Positions 38,675 to 49,420 of a stretch of 64,000 bases of DNA are shown piece after piece. Positions within the stretch are counted from its first letter, which is position 1; each line of letters begins with the position of its first letter. Below the pieces are notes generated by a model. That model saw only the letters and a program-made list of their open reading frames with translations. It made no database searches and was not told the origin of the DNA. The position numbers were made by a program, and so were the translations under genes. Origin of the DNA: Daphnia carinata (lineage: Eukaryota > Arthropoda > Branchiopoda > Diplostraca > Daphniidae); assembly GCF_022539665.2 (NCBI RefSeq), contig NC_081331.1:2886501-2950500 (forward strand), written 5' to 3'.

Positions 38675-40867
38675 ATGTGGAGCCCAGTGGTACATTCAAC
38701 AAAAAATGAAACTGGTCCCGTACCTCGGACACGCTTCAAACACGCCAGTTGTGTAGATCCCGTGAGACGAGTGGTATATCAGTTTCTTTTCTTTTTGTTT
38801 TCTTTCTTACAATGTCTCAACAAACTCTTTTATATTCCATAGGTATACCTTCTTGGTGGGCGCTCTTCTAATATTCCTTTGAAGGATTTCTGGGTTATGG
38901 ATCTCGGTGAGTTATATCGTCTCTTCTTTCAAAGCTTGCGATCTATTAACATAAATTTGAATATTGTGATGGTTTGGCAGACACTGGTATATGGACGTCA
39001 CTTGGTTGCAAAGGAGCCCCGTTAAACGTTCAAGAGCATTCCATGGTCTACTGGAACGATTGTGTCTACGTATTTGGCGGGATCTTTGCACCGGTTGACG
39101 AGTGTCCATTGTGGACATACCAGATTCGTAAGACCCCGAATATTTTTTTAGATGGAATATTTTTTAATATCCTGCGACATACCTTTTCATTTATTAGAAT
39201 AACACTTGGAGCAAATGGCAGTCAAGCAAAAGCTGTGCTCCTATTTCCAGGAAAGGTCATACAGCTGTCGTCTATGAGGATCGTATGCTCGTTTATGGAG
39301 GATATCAAGATATGCGAGGATCACTCGGAGAACTATGGCAATTCTCTTTTGGTAAAATAATCATAGCTAAATATCCATTTAAAACCAACTTTACTGCATT
39401 TCTGGTGTTAGATACCTTTTCGTGGAAAATGATTCATGGCAATAAAGCATCTAAGTCATCTGAAGTGATTCCACCTGGAAGACACAGTCACACAGCCGTG
39501 GTTTTTGATCAAGCAATGTGGGTCTATGGTGGAATGACAGATTTGGTTGAAAGATCGGATTTGTGGAGACTAGACCTAGGTAAATTTATTTTTAGGTAAT
39601 TTTTCTTGCGTACCTTTAATAGTTTTGTTATCAATCATTGCATAGTTACCATGAGATGGAGTTCGGTCAAATGTAAGCCGTTGGGTCCAGGACCACTTCA
39701 CGGACACTCGGCGGTGAGAGTCCGCTCTCACATGCTCGTAATGGGTGGCGAAAAGCAGGGCAACTTATCCGATGAAGTCTGGCGGTTTCACTTCAGTAAT
39801 TAAATTACCTTTGAAATCATAGACATGTTAGCAAAACATACGAAGCCATAGACATTGATGTAAAATTCGCACTCAAATCTTTTTCAGCAACGGAAACCTG
39901 GGAACGTCTAGAGACCCGAAATCCCAGACCGACGGCGCGTACTCAGTTAACGACCGTCGCTCTAAATGGATCTTTCTTCGCCTCTAATGATGAACCAATC
40001 TATTTGGAAGAGCGCCCTACATCAACGGGACCTAATATTGAAGACAGCGTGCCTACCGAATGCTCAACTGTTATCAACGCCGCAAACAAGTCACGTCCTC
40101 TTTTCAGCCGAAATCACGGTTACCAGCCGGTCAGTAAAAAAGATGAGGAAATAGATTGCTCCAACCCCACGGCTTGGCTAACGAAAAGCAGCACGTACTC
40201 ATTGCTCAGCAATGTGAGCACTGACAGTTTCATGTCAGAGCTAGAGGATAGAGCGCAAAACATGGTTAAACTAGACAACAATGTGTGCTCAACCCGCCGT
40301 CCAGGTCAAGCTCGAAGTGAGAGTGTTCAAAACTTTGCTTCTGTTCGCTCTTCAATCCCTCGTTCGCTGACAACGGTCCGCTTCAATCCGTTCGATCCTA
40401 ACAAAGAAATAAGCCGCGTCCAGAGAGACGAAACTTTTGACATCACAACTTCTGATTACGCTAGCGAAATAGATGAGCCGTTCCCTACTGCATTCATCGG
40501 AATCTCGAACCCAGTTTACACAGAGTATTCTTCCTGTGTGGCAGACGATTTTCTGGAAGTAGAACATCGCAATTTTGCTCAGGCGTTGAATCCATCGCTC
40601 TTTTCTAAAAATTCGCGTACTACTCGGTTGCGAAATGACGTTCTGAATCAGTTGCATCGCTTGCATCATATTGTGAACGAACGACGAGTTCAGAACACAA
40701 CGTTTCCAAATTCCTCAGATAATAATAGTTACACGGATACAAAGCATGCTGTTAATTCTTTAGCTCACAATGAAGAAGAATGGTCCATTTTAATGTTAGG
40801 TGGCAGAGAACCAGTCCAACTCACGACTTTCGATCGACCTCTTTCAATTTGGATGTTCCGGCTATAA
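38675..40867 (+). CDS. Kelch-repeat beta-propeller protein with a long insert in its last blade
   Basis: Seven coding exons (38675-38773, 38843-38906, 38981-39127, 39198-39351, 39412-39579, 39646-39795, 39888-40867) after an untranslated exon ending at 38,598. The product is about 587 residues. Five kelch repeats are clear, each with a GG doublet and a following Trp: VVYLLGGRSS, CVYVFGGIFA, MLVYGGYQDM, MWVYGGMTDL and MLVMGGEKQG. The last exon encodes about 250 low-complexity Ser/Asn/Thr-rich residues and then a further kelch-like strand pair (SILMLGGRE, then SIWMFRL) at the very end. Kelch propellers are protein-binding scaffolds; I cannot name the ortholog. Anomaly: the intron after 39,127 joins a phase 1 donor to a phase 0 acceptor, so the model is one base out of frame there. 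Every other junction agrees in phase. Confidence 0.85.
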
Positions 40868-42034
40868 CTTTTTACTCAACCTATCCCATGTTTATGGAGG
40901 AATATCATACATATATAGGGTGTTGTTTTATGTAAAACCGTTCGTGTGTGATAGCTTAGGCGGTAACGAAAGGATATAATTCTTATGTTGCATATTGTAA
41001 CCGATAAAGTAGGTGCATCGGTTTGGACTTTCTCAGTATTGATATATGACACAGTCCAGTAGTAATTTATGGCCTTTTTTTGTCAATATGCGAGCGAGAC
41101 ATAAGTATGATATCCTAAATCGTAATTTCGGTACGAGAACTGAATACTGTAGTAATTTGCTAATTAAAACTATATCATCCTTTCCTCATTTCTAATTCCA
41201 TTATTCTGCCATTAAACAATGTAACTGTAACAACTTGAAAGTAGAGAAATTAACTAAAATGTAAAATGTTGACTATGTAACAGAAATTTCACAGGTAATT
41301 CTAGTACTAGTGATTTTAAAATAATCTGTATATTTACCCTGCCTGCCATATTCGGGTCCAATCTCCCAACACAGTTTGGTGTAAATGATTCTCGAATGTG
41401 AACTATTTTCATAATAGACGAATATTTAGCGAAGTTATGATGTTGTGTCAAGTCATTAAAAGGATTTGTCAAAGTATAATACCTAAGAAATTTTAAACAA
41501 GAAACTATATTCGTGTCGCAGGTCACATCAACAATTCAATATACCTCGCCATTAACAATCATTTTCATCTACACCTCTCATCTAATTCAAGCAAAAGCTA
41601 GTGCAGATTCATGTTGCAATTTCGTGTGAATTTGAACTGGAAACCTCCAAGAGTTTTTCATGAAAAGAAGCAAGAAATCTAATAAGATAAGAAACCCGCG
41701 GGTTTGTTTCCTCACTTAGCTTGCTAATGCTTAACGAATGTACATCCGTTTGCTTCTTGTGACTCAGCGATATGATGTCTTGCTACAAGTTTTGCTTTAG
41801 TCAAGGCATACTACCCTACCTATACGACTCACATGTTGTTTTCGTTATTCTTACGTCGCAGTTTCATGAAACGATATTAATCACCGCTGGAAGATACGGT
41901 GGTGTTCTACAACCTCTATCTATCAATTGCGAAAGTCTTGAATACAAACATAGCATTGGTTAAGGAAAAAAACAGAAAAGTGCCTAATCTTCTGTAGATT
42001 CATATGATTGTAGGACGTTAAGAAAACCAACACC
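40868..42034. other. Intergenic between the kelch and UBA genes
   Basis: AT-rich 3' flank of the kelch gene with an ATTAAA-like signal near 41,163, followed by the promoter of the UBA gene. A 63-codon frame at 41,772-41,963 resembles nothing known. No PB1, ZZ or FW domain exon for the downstream gene was found here. Confidence 0.5.
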
Positions 42035-44275
42035 ATGGATTTAACAAAGGAAGAATTATCGAAAAAATTCGAGTTATTGGAGGATGACGTTCCTGTATGG
42101 GCTACTTCATTATTTGAAAAGGCAACGTATAATTTTTTCTCATCAAATTGACTAGAAATTTGTATAATATATCCTTAATTCACTTATATAGATGAAGGCT
42201 GAAATCTGTGCTGAAGTTCACGCTAAAGTGGCTTACAGTATGAGAATCATGCTTGATCAATTTCATGAAGATCTGAAATTGTCTTTGCAGTCACTCCAGG
42301 TGCCAATAAAAGATGATGTTTGTTTTTGCAAAGAAATTGACTCGTGCAAAGAAAAATATGCAGTGTTATGTGCATCACATCATGTGATGGCAAAAGAAGA
42401 GAAAAAACGAATTAAGAGACTGAAGAAAGAAGAAAAGAAAATCAACAAGCAGCAGAAGAATGTTAGTGAATCAGATACAGATAATGAGAAAAATACAGAG
42501 GTAAGTTTTACCACGGTAAACCTTCCAGTACCTGCACAGAAGTATGATCCAACAAAGGCACCGCCAGTGCCTCCCAGAAAGACAAGCCCAAAGAAGACTT
42601 CTGTTACTTCTCCTGTTTCCTCTCCTTCTGATGTCCTGAGTCAGCTAAATGACGATATTGCACGTAACACGGAACTGCTAGCACATATTACAGATGGGTT
42701 AAATATGGATCGACAAGAACTTATAAATGGATCTGTAGGAACGTTGAATATTGAAGAGCATACTTTCGAACTCCAGATGTCAACAGAAGGCCAGTATGAG
42801 TTTGCCATGCCACAAGGAGAAACAAAAGAAAGCTTGAAGGAAGAAAAACTGAAGAATGAGCGAAATCCCGTCACCGAAGCCGTTGAAACTGTATTCAGTC
42901 CATCAGACAGCGAATTCGAGGTGATTTCAATGCCACACAACATTAGAGCGGGCTCGGAGTACACTCCACGTAAGTAACCATGCACGACTGCTTTGACGAC
43001 ATGTGTAACGAATGGTTTGTGGATTTTATTAAGTGCCAGGGGACACGTCTGCATTGATGTCGGACTATGATGATAGCAGCAGTGACGGTTTTAATTCTGA
43101 AACCGAGCATGAATTTAAAGGTACAAAAAGTTTAATTAGAATTCATTATGTCTACTTTAGCTGATAATTAACTAATTATTATGTCAATTTAAATAATTGT
43201 GTCTACTTTAACAGATAACAAACTATTAATTAACTGATTCAGCTAAATACTGAAATTAGCACCTGATCAGGTTATTTGTTTTACTTTTTAATACAGACTG
43301 CAAACAGCCATCACCTGATGTTTTCAACAATCTTCAACCAAGTGGCTCGCTGTATCCAGAATTGGAGCTTAAAAAGATGTCGCTTTCACTCATGTCGTCA
43401 ACGACATCTACACTTTTAGATGGTTACGTGCCCTCGTCCTCAACCGATGGTGCCGTAGCGCTGAAATCAACGGTCATAGAAATCGAACGAGAAAGGGCAC
43501 CGTATAGCGTACCACCAGAAGGTTGCTACAGTTCTTGTATCCATCTGTTTGTAAGTTCTACACGGTGTGAATCTTCGTTTTGCAGATGTGGAAAAAATTA
43601 ACAGCCAGGAAATAGTTCACAACCAGCCGCTGCCATCAGAGTTCCTGCGTGATCGTAAGCCATACACCCATGTTCCGTTAGAAGAGCCAAAACAACCACC
43701 ACCTCAATCTCCGCAACAACAAACACAAGTCCCAAAAGTTTCTCGACCGTCTCAGCAAAATCAACGAGATTCAACTTATCGTGTAGATAACATCCCAGAA
43801 TCTTTTTGGGATGAAGCGATGACTGTTGCTGCTCACACGTAAACTCGTTCAGTTTTATAATATCCGCAATTTGCTTACCCGTTGTTTTTTGTTTAGTTAT
43901 AATGCAGCTAAATCAGCTGTTGGAACCTTGGCCGACACATTCGTCCCTGTATGATATATCCAGTTTTATTAGCACAGTCTAAGAATGAATGACTAATATC
44001 GACAAAATATTTAATAAAATAAGAATTTTTGATTTCTCCATGCTAATAAGTAACCGTCTTTAAATTCGCAGGGTGTTGCTGCCCAGGGTGTTTCGTCAAG
44101 CCCGCAGCCCAGAAACAGCCCAGTTCGGATCCAGCCAGCATACCGCGTGGAGATGGCTGAAAAAGAACAGAAGCTATTCGAAATGGGTTTTCTCGACCAT
44201 GGTCTCAATGCCACTCTATTAGTACGTCACAATGGCGACATGGATCGAGTTATCGCTGAGCTGATCGAACCGTGA
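42035..44275 (+). CDS. UBA-domain protein with an NBR1-like C-terminus, possible autophagy adaptor
   Basis: Seven exons (42035-42121, 42192-42969, 43034-43120, 43297-43521, 43586-43838, 43897-43948, 44072-44275) join in frame to 561 residues. Residues 97-119 are a Lys/Glu-rich coiled coil, and PPVPPRK (about 160) is an SH3-ligand type motif. Residues 265-275 (SDSEFEVI) fit an acidic LC3-interacting motif. Residues 465-494 (starting SFWDEAMTVAAHTYNAAKSA) form an amphipathic helix like the NBR1 J region. A UBA domain ends the protein at 523-561 (KLFEMGF, then VRHNGDMDRVIAELIEP). The UBA is closest in my reading to NBR1. PB1, ZZ and FW domains of NBR1 are absent, so this is a relative or a shortened form. 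The first intron uses a GC donor (AAAAG|GCAACG); the GT choice nearby leads at once to a stop. The alternative start is the ATG at 42,192. Confidence 0.82.
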
Positions 44276-46136
44276 TTTTCGCCAGCGAACAATATTTTAA
44301 GTCTTTGCACTTTGTAATACCTTTAACAGTTCTATGTTCTTTCCTTTTTTCCATCATTTGGTACTTCAATGGTAGGGCTTATTTACGGAAGAGGGGATGA
44401 TATCCTACGGTGGCAGTGTTCCAGAGAATCCTAAAACTGCAATTTCAATTTAAAAAATATTCTTTTAAGAGATGGTACGTGATGTGATAGCTTGCAAAAA
44501 AAAAAGGAAAAAAATCCAGTCCAAGAATCAGTTTTTGTGATTTTCTTTGAATAGACGTAAATGGGTAAGCGCGAATTTTGGCTTGCACCTTCTTTAATCC
44601 TTTGGCATACATCACCTTCTGTTGGCGTAGAATAGTCACCTTTATGTAATCGACAAATTCGTGATTCTAAAAATACAAACGTTACTTCAAAACATAAAAT
44701 CGGAATAACAAGAAGGAGAATGTTCATTTTTTCTTTCCGCGTACTAAAAATATATTGACAGATTTCTCTGGATGCGTCAGTTCCAGGACTATGTTTCTCT
44801 TTTTTAAATCTGAGTTGATGCATTTTTGCTGAGAGGAGGGCTGGCGGGCAACACACACACGCACACAAAAAGTTATATATAACACGCACTAAACTCAGAA
44901 TTAATTTTTTTCCGAGGGGGGATGAGGTGGGGCTGGCGCAATCTGCCAAATACACAGCGAGAGAAAAGGCAACACGTCAACGTGAAAACGATAGAGGATC
45001 ATATTAAGAAGCTGAGAGAGATACAAAGATACACCAAATCAATTGTTTTCGAGGTGATAAGGCACACACGGTAAATTCAACAACAACAAAAAAGTGCGCG
45101 CAAAATAATTTGGTTTTTTTTCGGGTTTCGCTCTCATAATCCACTCTACCGGTTTCTCCGAGCCTACAGGTATACAAAAGCTCTATCTCGCATGTATTTC
45201 CATTTTGAGTTTGAGCAATAGTTGCCGCCAAATCCATTCCATCACCCCCTCATCCACATTCGCACAACGCACAGACAAAGGATATTATGATTATTCCAAC
45301 GAAACGGTTGATTTTTGTGCCTCGAAAGACAACAAAGAATGGGCCAGCTTAGTGTTTCTCTCTAGGAATATTCTACAAGACGAGAAAAAAAATCAACATA
45401 GGAAAATGGCACTAAATTATGTTTGAAACCACAAATTATTTCTAAGTAACTGCGCATATTTTGTAAAGAATGCTCGGACGATAGCCTCCTTTCCTTCAGC
45501 TTTTAAACCCAAAAGAAACACCAACGACCTGAAGTAACTCTATATACCATTACGCAATTTACTACAACTCTATCTGGTGTAACCTCAGACGCAAAAAATT
45601 TGGGGCGGTGGGGAAAAAAGTGATACTGGAACTTCAGGACAGAAGAATGAAGGGCACGGACCGACTGCAAGGAGTGGAACAACGAATTTTTTTAAAGGGA
45701 AATGGCCTCTCTCGCGACCGGGGACTTGCTCAAAACTCGAACGAGTTTCAAGGGCCGTGCGTGCGATTTTGTGCTATTTAAAATAAATTTGTCGATTGAA
45801 TTCTAAATGCAAAAAAAGAGATGAAGAGGATGAAAAACAGGAGAATAGCATTAAAACACAGAAAAAAAAAAAATAATTTTGGACTACTTATATCCGATGC
45901 GATCCGCTCGGGAGGGGGAAATTCAAATTGACCTAAATGTGCGTCTCTTCCTCTATCGGCGTGCTTTTCATCTCGAGTTGTACTAATTGGTTGTAGGATG
46001 TCGACACTGTCATGGAGACTCGGAACCGGAGAGTAGAGCGTTACTTGACTTTCCTTTTGTCTTCTTCTCGTCTTTTGTACTACTACTGCTGTCTGCTGCT
46101 GCGTTGGCTGCTTCTACTCAGAACTCTTTTTTGTTT
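44276..46136. other. Intergenic, no supported gene
   Basis: 3' flank of the UBA gene and of the minus-strand TGIF gene (converging transcription). A minus-strand frame ending near 44,431 and starting with a hydrophobic signal-like segment (MNILLLVIPILCFEVTFVF, ATG near 44,728) could be a small secreted protein of about 98 residues, but it ends in a poly-Phe stretch from a homopolymer and has no family match. Confidence 0.35.
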
Positions 46137-49100
46137 TTATTTCCACGGTCTACCTCGTTCTCGCTCCATGCGGCTTATGGCCGTATCGACCAGCAAGTAG
46201 AGACACTCGAACTTGTCTCGCTCGTCGGGAGGCGTCGGTGGCGGAGTCACGTGGCTGCTGCTGTGCGGAGCAAATTTGAGGTTGCGCGGGTAACAACGTT
46301 GACAGGGTCCGTAGGTCGGCTCGACGTGAACAGGCGTCCAAGTGTCGCGCGAGCTCGTCGATGACTCGGCGCAACTCTCTGTCCGAGTACAATATTGTTT
46401 GTCATCGTCATCTTCTTCCATCGTTTCTTCGCCATCGTCCTGTTTCTTATTCGACTTTTGCTGCTCCTCTCGGAACCAGCGCGATATTTCGCATAGAGAT
46501 TCCTATAGCATAAAATGTATTAATCGATCGTTATCGTTTGAAAATAAAAAAATCTGTGTTTACCATTTGAGTTTGGGCTTTTCTGACTACGTAATTTTCA
46601 CGGTGTTCCACTTCCTCGTCACCGCAACCGCACGGGCAAACCACAGCTGGAGAAGAACAGGGTGTCGGTGACGTTGGCTGCATCGTCTGTCCCGATCGGC
46701 CTGTATTTTTTTTTTACCCACAAAAAAGGAAAATAAAAACATGTTTAGCCAAAACTTGATGATGAAAACAGACAAGAGTATAAATGTATATCTTTACGTT
46801 TGGCACTGGCTGTGTGGGACGGATGGTGATGATGTGTTTCCAGCTCGGCATTCTCCACCTCTAATTCGACACCAAAGCCGCTGGACGGGTGATCTTCAAA
46901 GTAATCATGGTCGCCACAGCTCTGTGACTCGGGTGACCAATCTCCACCCGCACCACCCCCACTACTACTCTGACCAATTGAAGCAACACCATCGCTACCG
47001 ATGCCACGTTGCTCCCTGTGAGATTCAACATCGTGTTCATTTTCATTCTCCTGCTCTGACCAGCTGGACGAAGTTGGTGGCCGTTTAGTCGGGCTTCCGC
47101 CCTGTTTCTTTCCTCGCCGAGAGATGGTATAGCGTTGTGGATCGTTGCCTTCACGTCGAATCAATTCGGGCAACACTCGCCTCCGAGCGTTAATAAACCA
47201 ATTGCAAACCTGCATTTTTAAATGGGAAAAAATTGACATTAAAATTGTACGACAAAGACTAACATTGTGAAAGAGGTTATTTTACTTGGAGCACAGTAAG
47301 GCCGGCTTCTTTGGCGAGGATAGCTTTCTCATTGTCGCTAGGGTAGGCATTGTAACGGTGATCGTAGAGCCATTTCTTGAGGAGTCGGACGGACTCTTTA
47401 GGCAGGTTTCCTCTTCGGCGTTTGTCGGCGGCGGCTTGCTGCCTGGAACGGTGATGCATGGAAGCCCGTGAGCCAGAGCCGCTGGCACCCGCTGGTCCAG
47501 CTTCGGACGTCTCTTCGCCTCCAGACAAGACGGAATCCATTGCGCATCCGTAATCTTCGCCGTCCGACGACGAGTGTTCCACATCTTCCGTCGAACGGCG
47601 CCTCTCTCGATCTATAAAAGAGTGAAACGCAAAATTTTGTTTTTAGAAAAATTGCAGATATCACAAATACGAAAGTCTGTAACAATAACAAGTCAGATAA
47701 AGAAAAAGAAAGGGGGGGGGGAAGAATAAGCGAGATATCTTTTTACACGGTTGGTGGGCTTCCAACCTCGTGACACTAGACGCCATCTCTGATTTGATAA
47801 ATGAAACTCAGGCAGTTAAGTGGGAAACCTGTCAAAGTTATACCACGGAGGTTGGTTAGCTCGGCTATTTTCAGTCCCGAGACCCCCATCATCAAATTCA
47901 ACTCACTAAAATGGTATGGAAAAGTGGTAGCGAGCACAACACTAGAGAAAGTCAGACACGGGGCGTACGTTAGACAGAAAGACAAATCGGTAGGAAATTC
48001 CAAACAAATCACAAAACAACAATCCCAACAGGCAAATAAAAGTTTTTTTTTTTTGCTCAACAACAAAATGTTTTTGGAAAGTGCACGGACTCCGTCAACG
48101 ATATTCACCGTTGTGATTTTCATCCCAACAGCGCCACCTTTTGCTGGACATTATATGCGGCGTGTGATGGAAATGTCAGACTGAATGACGATCGCTCGAA
48201 TTTCACTGTCTGCGTAAAAACTACACACACACACACGCAAACCTGGTCGTGCTCTTCTTCCTTCCTTGGGACAACAAGAAAAAAAAGGAGTAAGTTGCAA
48301 TATGGAGGCGCACGGGAGCGCTTTAGTCGAAGCTCACTGACCGAAATGACGTCACGAGCGGTCGGGATCGTCTTCCACACACACACACAAAAACGAGCAA
48401 CTACAGCTCGTCCAAGCCCGGGTGCACGCACCACCATCTTTCGACCTGGACTCGAGCCCAATTCGAGCTCAGAGTAGCACAACCCAAAAATAATTCGGCC
48501 ATTTTCTACTACCTCTCATTTTCTTTCCCATCCCCCCTTTTTTCAACTTCTAAAACGTCAACCTGTCTTCTCTATATTCCACCAATCCAAAAATCCCCCC
48601 TCCCCCCGTTTAGCGGTTGAAATCGTGACTGGGCTTAGGAAAATGTTCTCAATTTTCAAAACGGGAGGAGGGCGAAATCTAAGTAAAGATGTGTGTGCCT
48701 CCAGGGCATTAGAGCAACAACAAAAGCAGTGCAAATCACCAAAGCAAAGAGAAATTTTTCCCTTTTCGAAAGCGAAACAACCCAACCAGCCATCGACGAT
48801 GACTTTTAAAGAAGAAAAAGTACTTTTTTTCTCGACTAGGCAATGACCCACATCGTGGCCGTTACGTCACAGCGTGTGCTTTTCTCTCCGCAAACAAAGC
48901 AACGCGCCAAGGTCGATCTGTCACTAGAAACTTTTTTTTTTTGACAGTTGCAAATGACTAAAATTTCCAAAAGCAACGTCGATAAGCTCGAATGAAGACA
49001 AACGTTGGGCTATCGAGCACCTTTTAAAGGCTTTATTTTTCTTTTATACACAATCTCTCACGGGAGAGAGTTAATGAAACGAGTTCCTAGATATTTCTGA

Positions 49101-49420
49101 AGGGGGACTCAACTTGTTTGCAACTCGAAGGCCACGTGTTTTACTACTCGAAACTAGATTCCACGAACTGAAAAAACACATACACAATACAGCAACTAGT
49201 CTCGAATAAACTGTCAAATAACTGTACTGTCGAAACTAGGTCGACAAATTTTGACAATTGAGTAAGCCTATGTTGTACTTGTCACCACGTGGGCGCCATT
49301 ACAAGACAAGAGAGCACACAGCCACATGCATTTTCGACACACACACAAAAAACGAGGGAACACCACACTCACTCGGTGGGAGACGAGTCAAAGAAAGAAC
49401 TTACCATTGAGTCTGAGCAT
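46137..49420 (-). CDS. TGIF: TGIF-class TALE homeobox transcription factor (achintya/vismay ortholog)
   Basis: Five exons on the minus strand (49420-49405, 47611-47286, 47209-46798, 46700-46564, 46502-46137) join in frame to 418 residues. Exon 1 encodes only MLRLN and the first base of the next codon; its splice into [19 protein letters not shown] is exact in phase, and no other in-frame ATG precedes the homeodomain exon suitably. The TALE homeodomain spans about 66-131, with [20 protein letters not shown], the three-residue loop (NAYPS) and recognition helix [11 protein letters not shown], followed by the family's SISRRG-like tail (YTISRRGKK). The C-terminus has [12 protein letters not shown] then [15 protein letters not shown], as in the TGIF repression region. 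TGIF proteins repress TGF-beta/retinoid targets in vertebrates and act in spermatogenesis in flies. A Ser/Glu/His-rich middle and an acidic run (EEDDDD) are additional. The first intron is 1.8 kb. Confidence 0.96.
47612..49404 (-). other. Intron 1 of the TGIF gene
   Basis: A 1.8 kb intron holding no coding exon. It contains a full CRE palindrome (TGACGTCA, 48,347-48,354) in a GC-richer stretch and two CTCF-like sites (GCGCCACCTT at 48,131; CGCCATCTCT at 47,781). This suggests an internal promoter or enhancer near 48.3 kb. Confidence 0.5.
48347..48354. promoter_or_regulatory. CRE palindrome (TGACGTCA) in TGIF intron 1
   Basis: Exact CREB/ATF site in the GC-richer centre of TGIF intron 1, suggesting an internal regulatory element. 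The match is exact; function is inference. Confidence 0.45.

Noticed and set aside
44431-44728. Possible small secreted protein on the minus strand
   Set aside because: The start looks like a signal peptide, but the C-terminal part reads through a homopolymer into poly-Phe and no cysteine pattern or family is seen; kept only as a remark in the intergenic entry.
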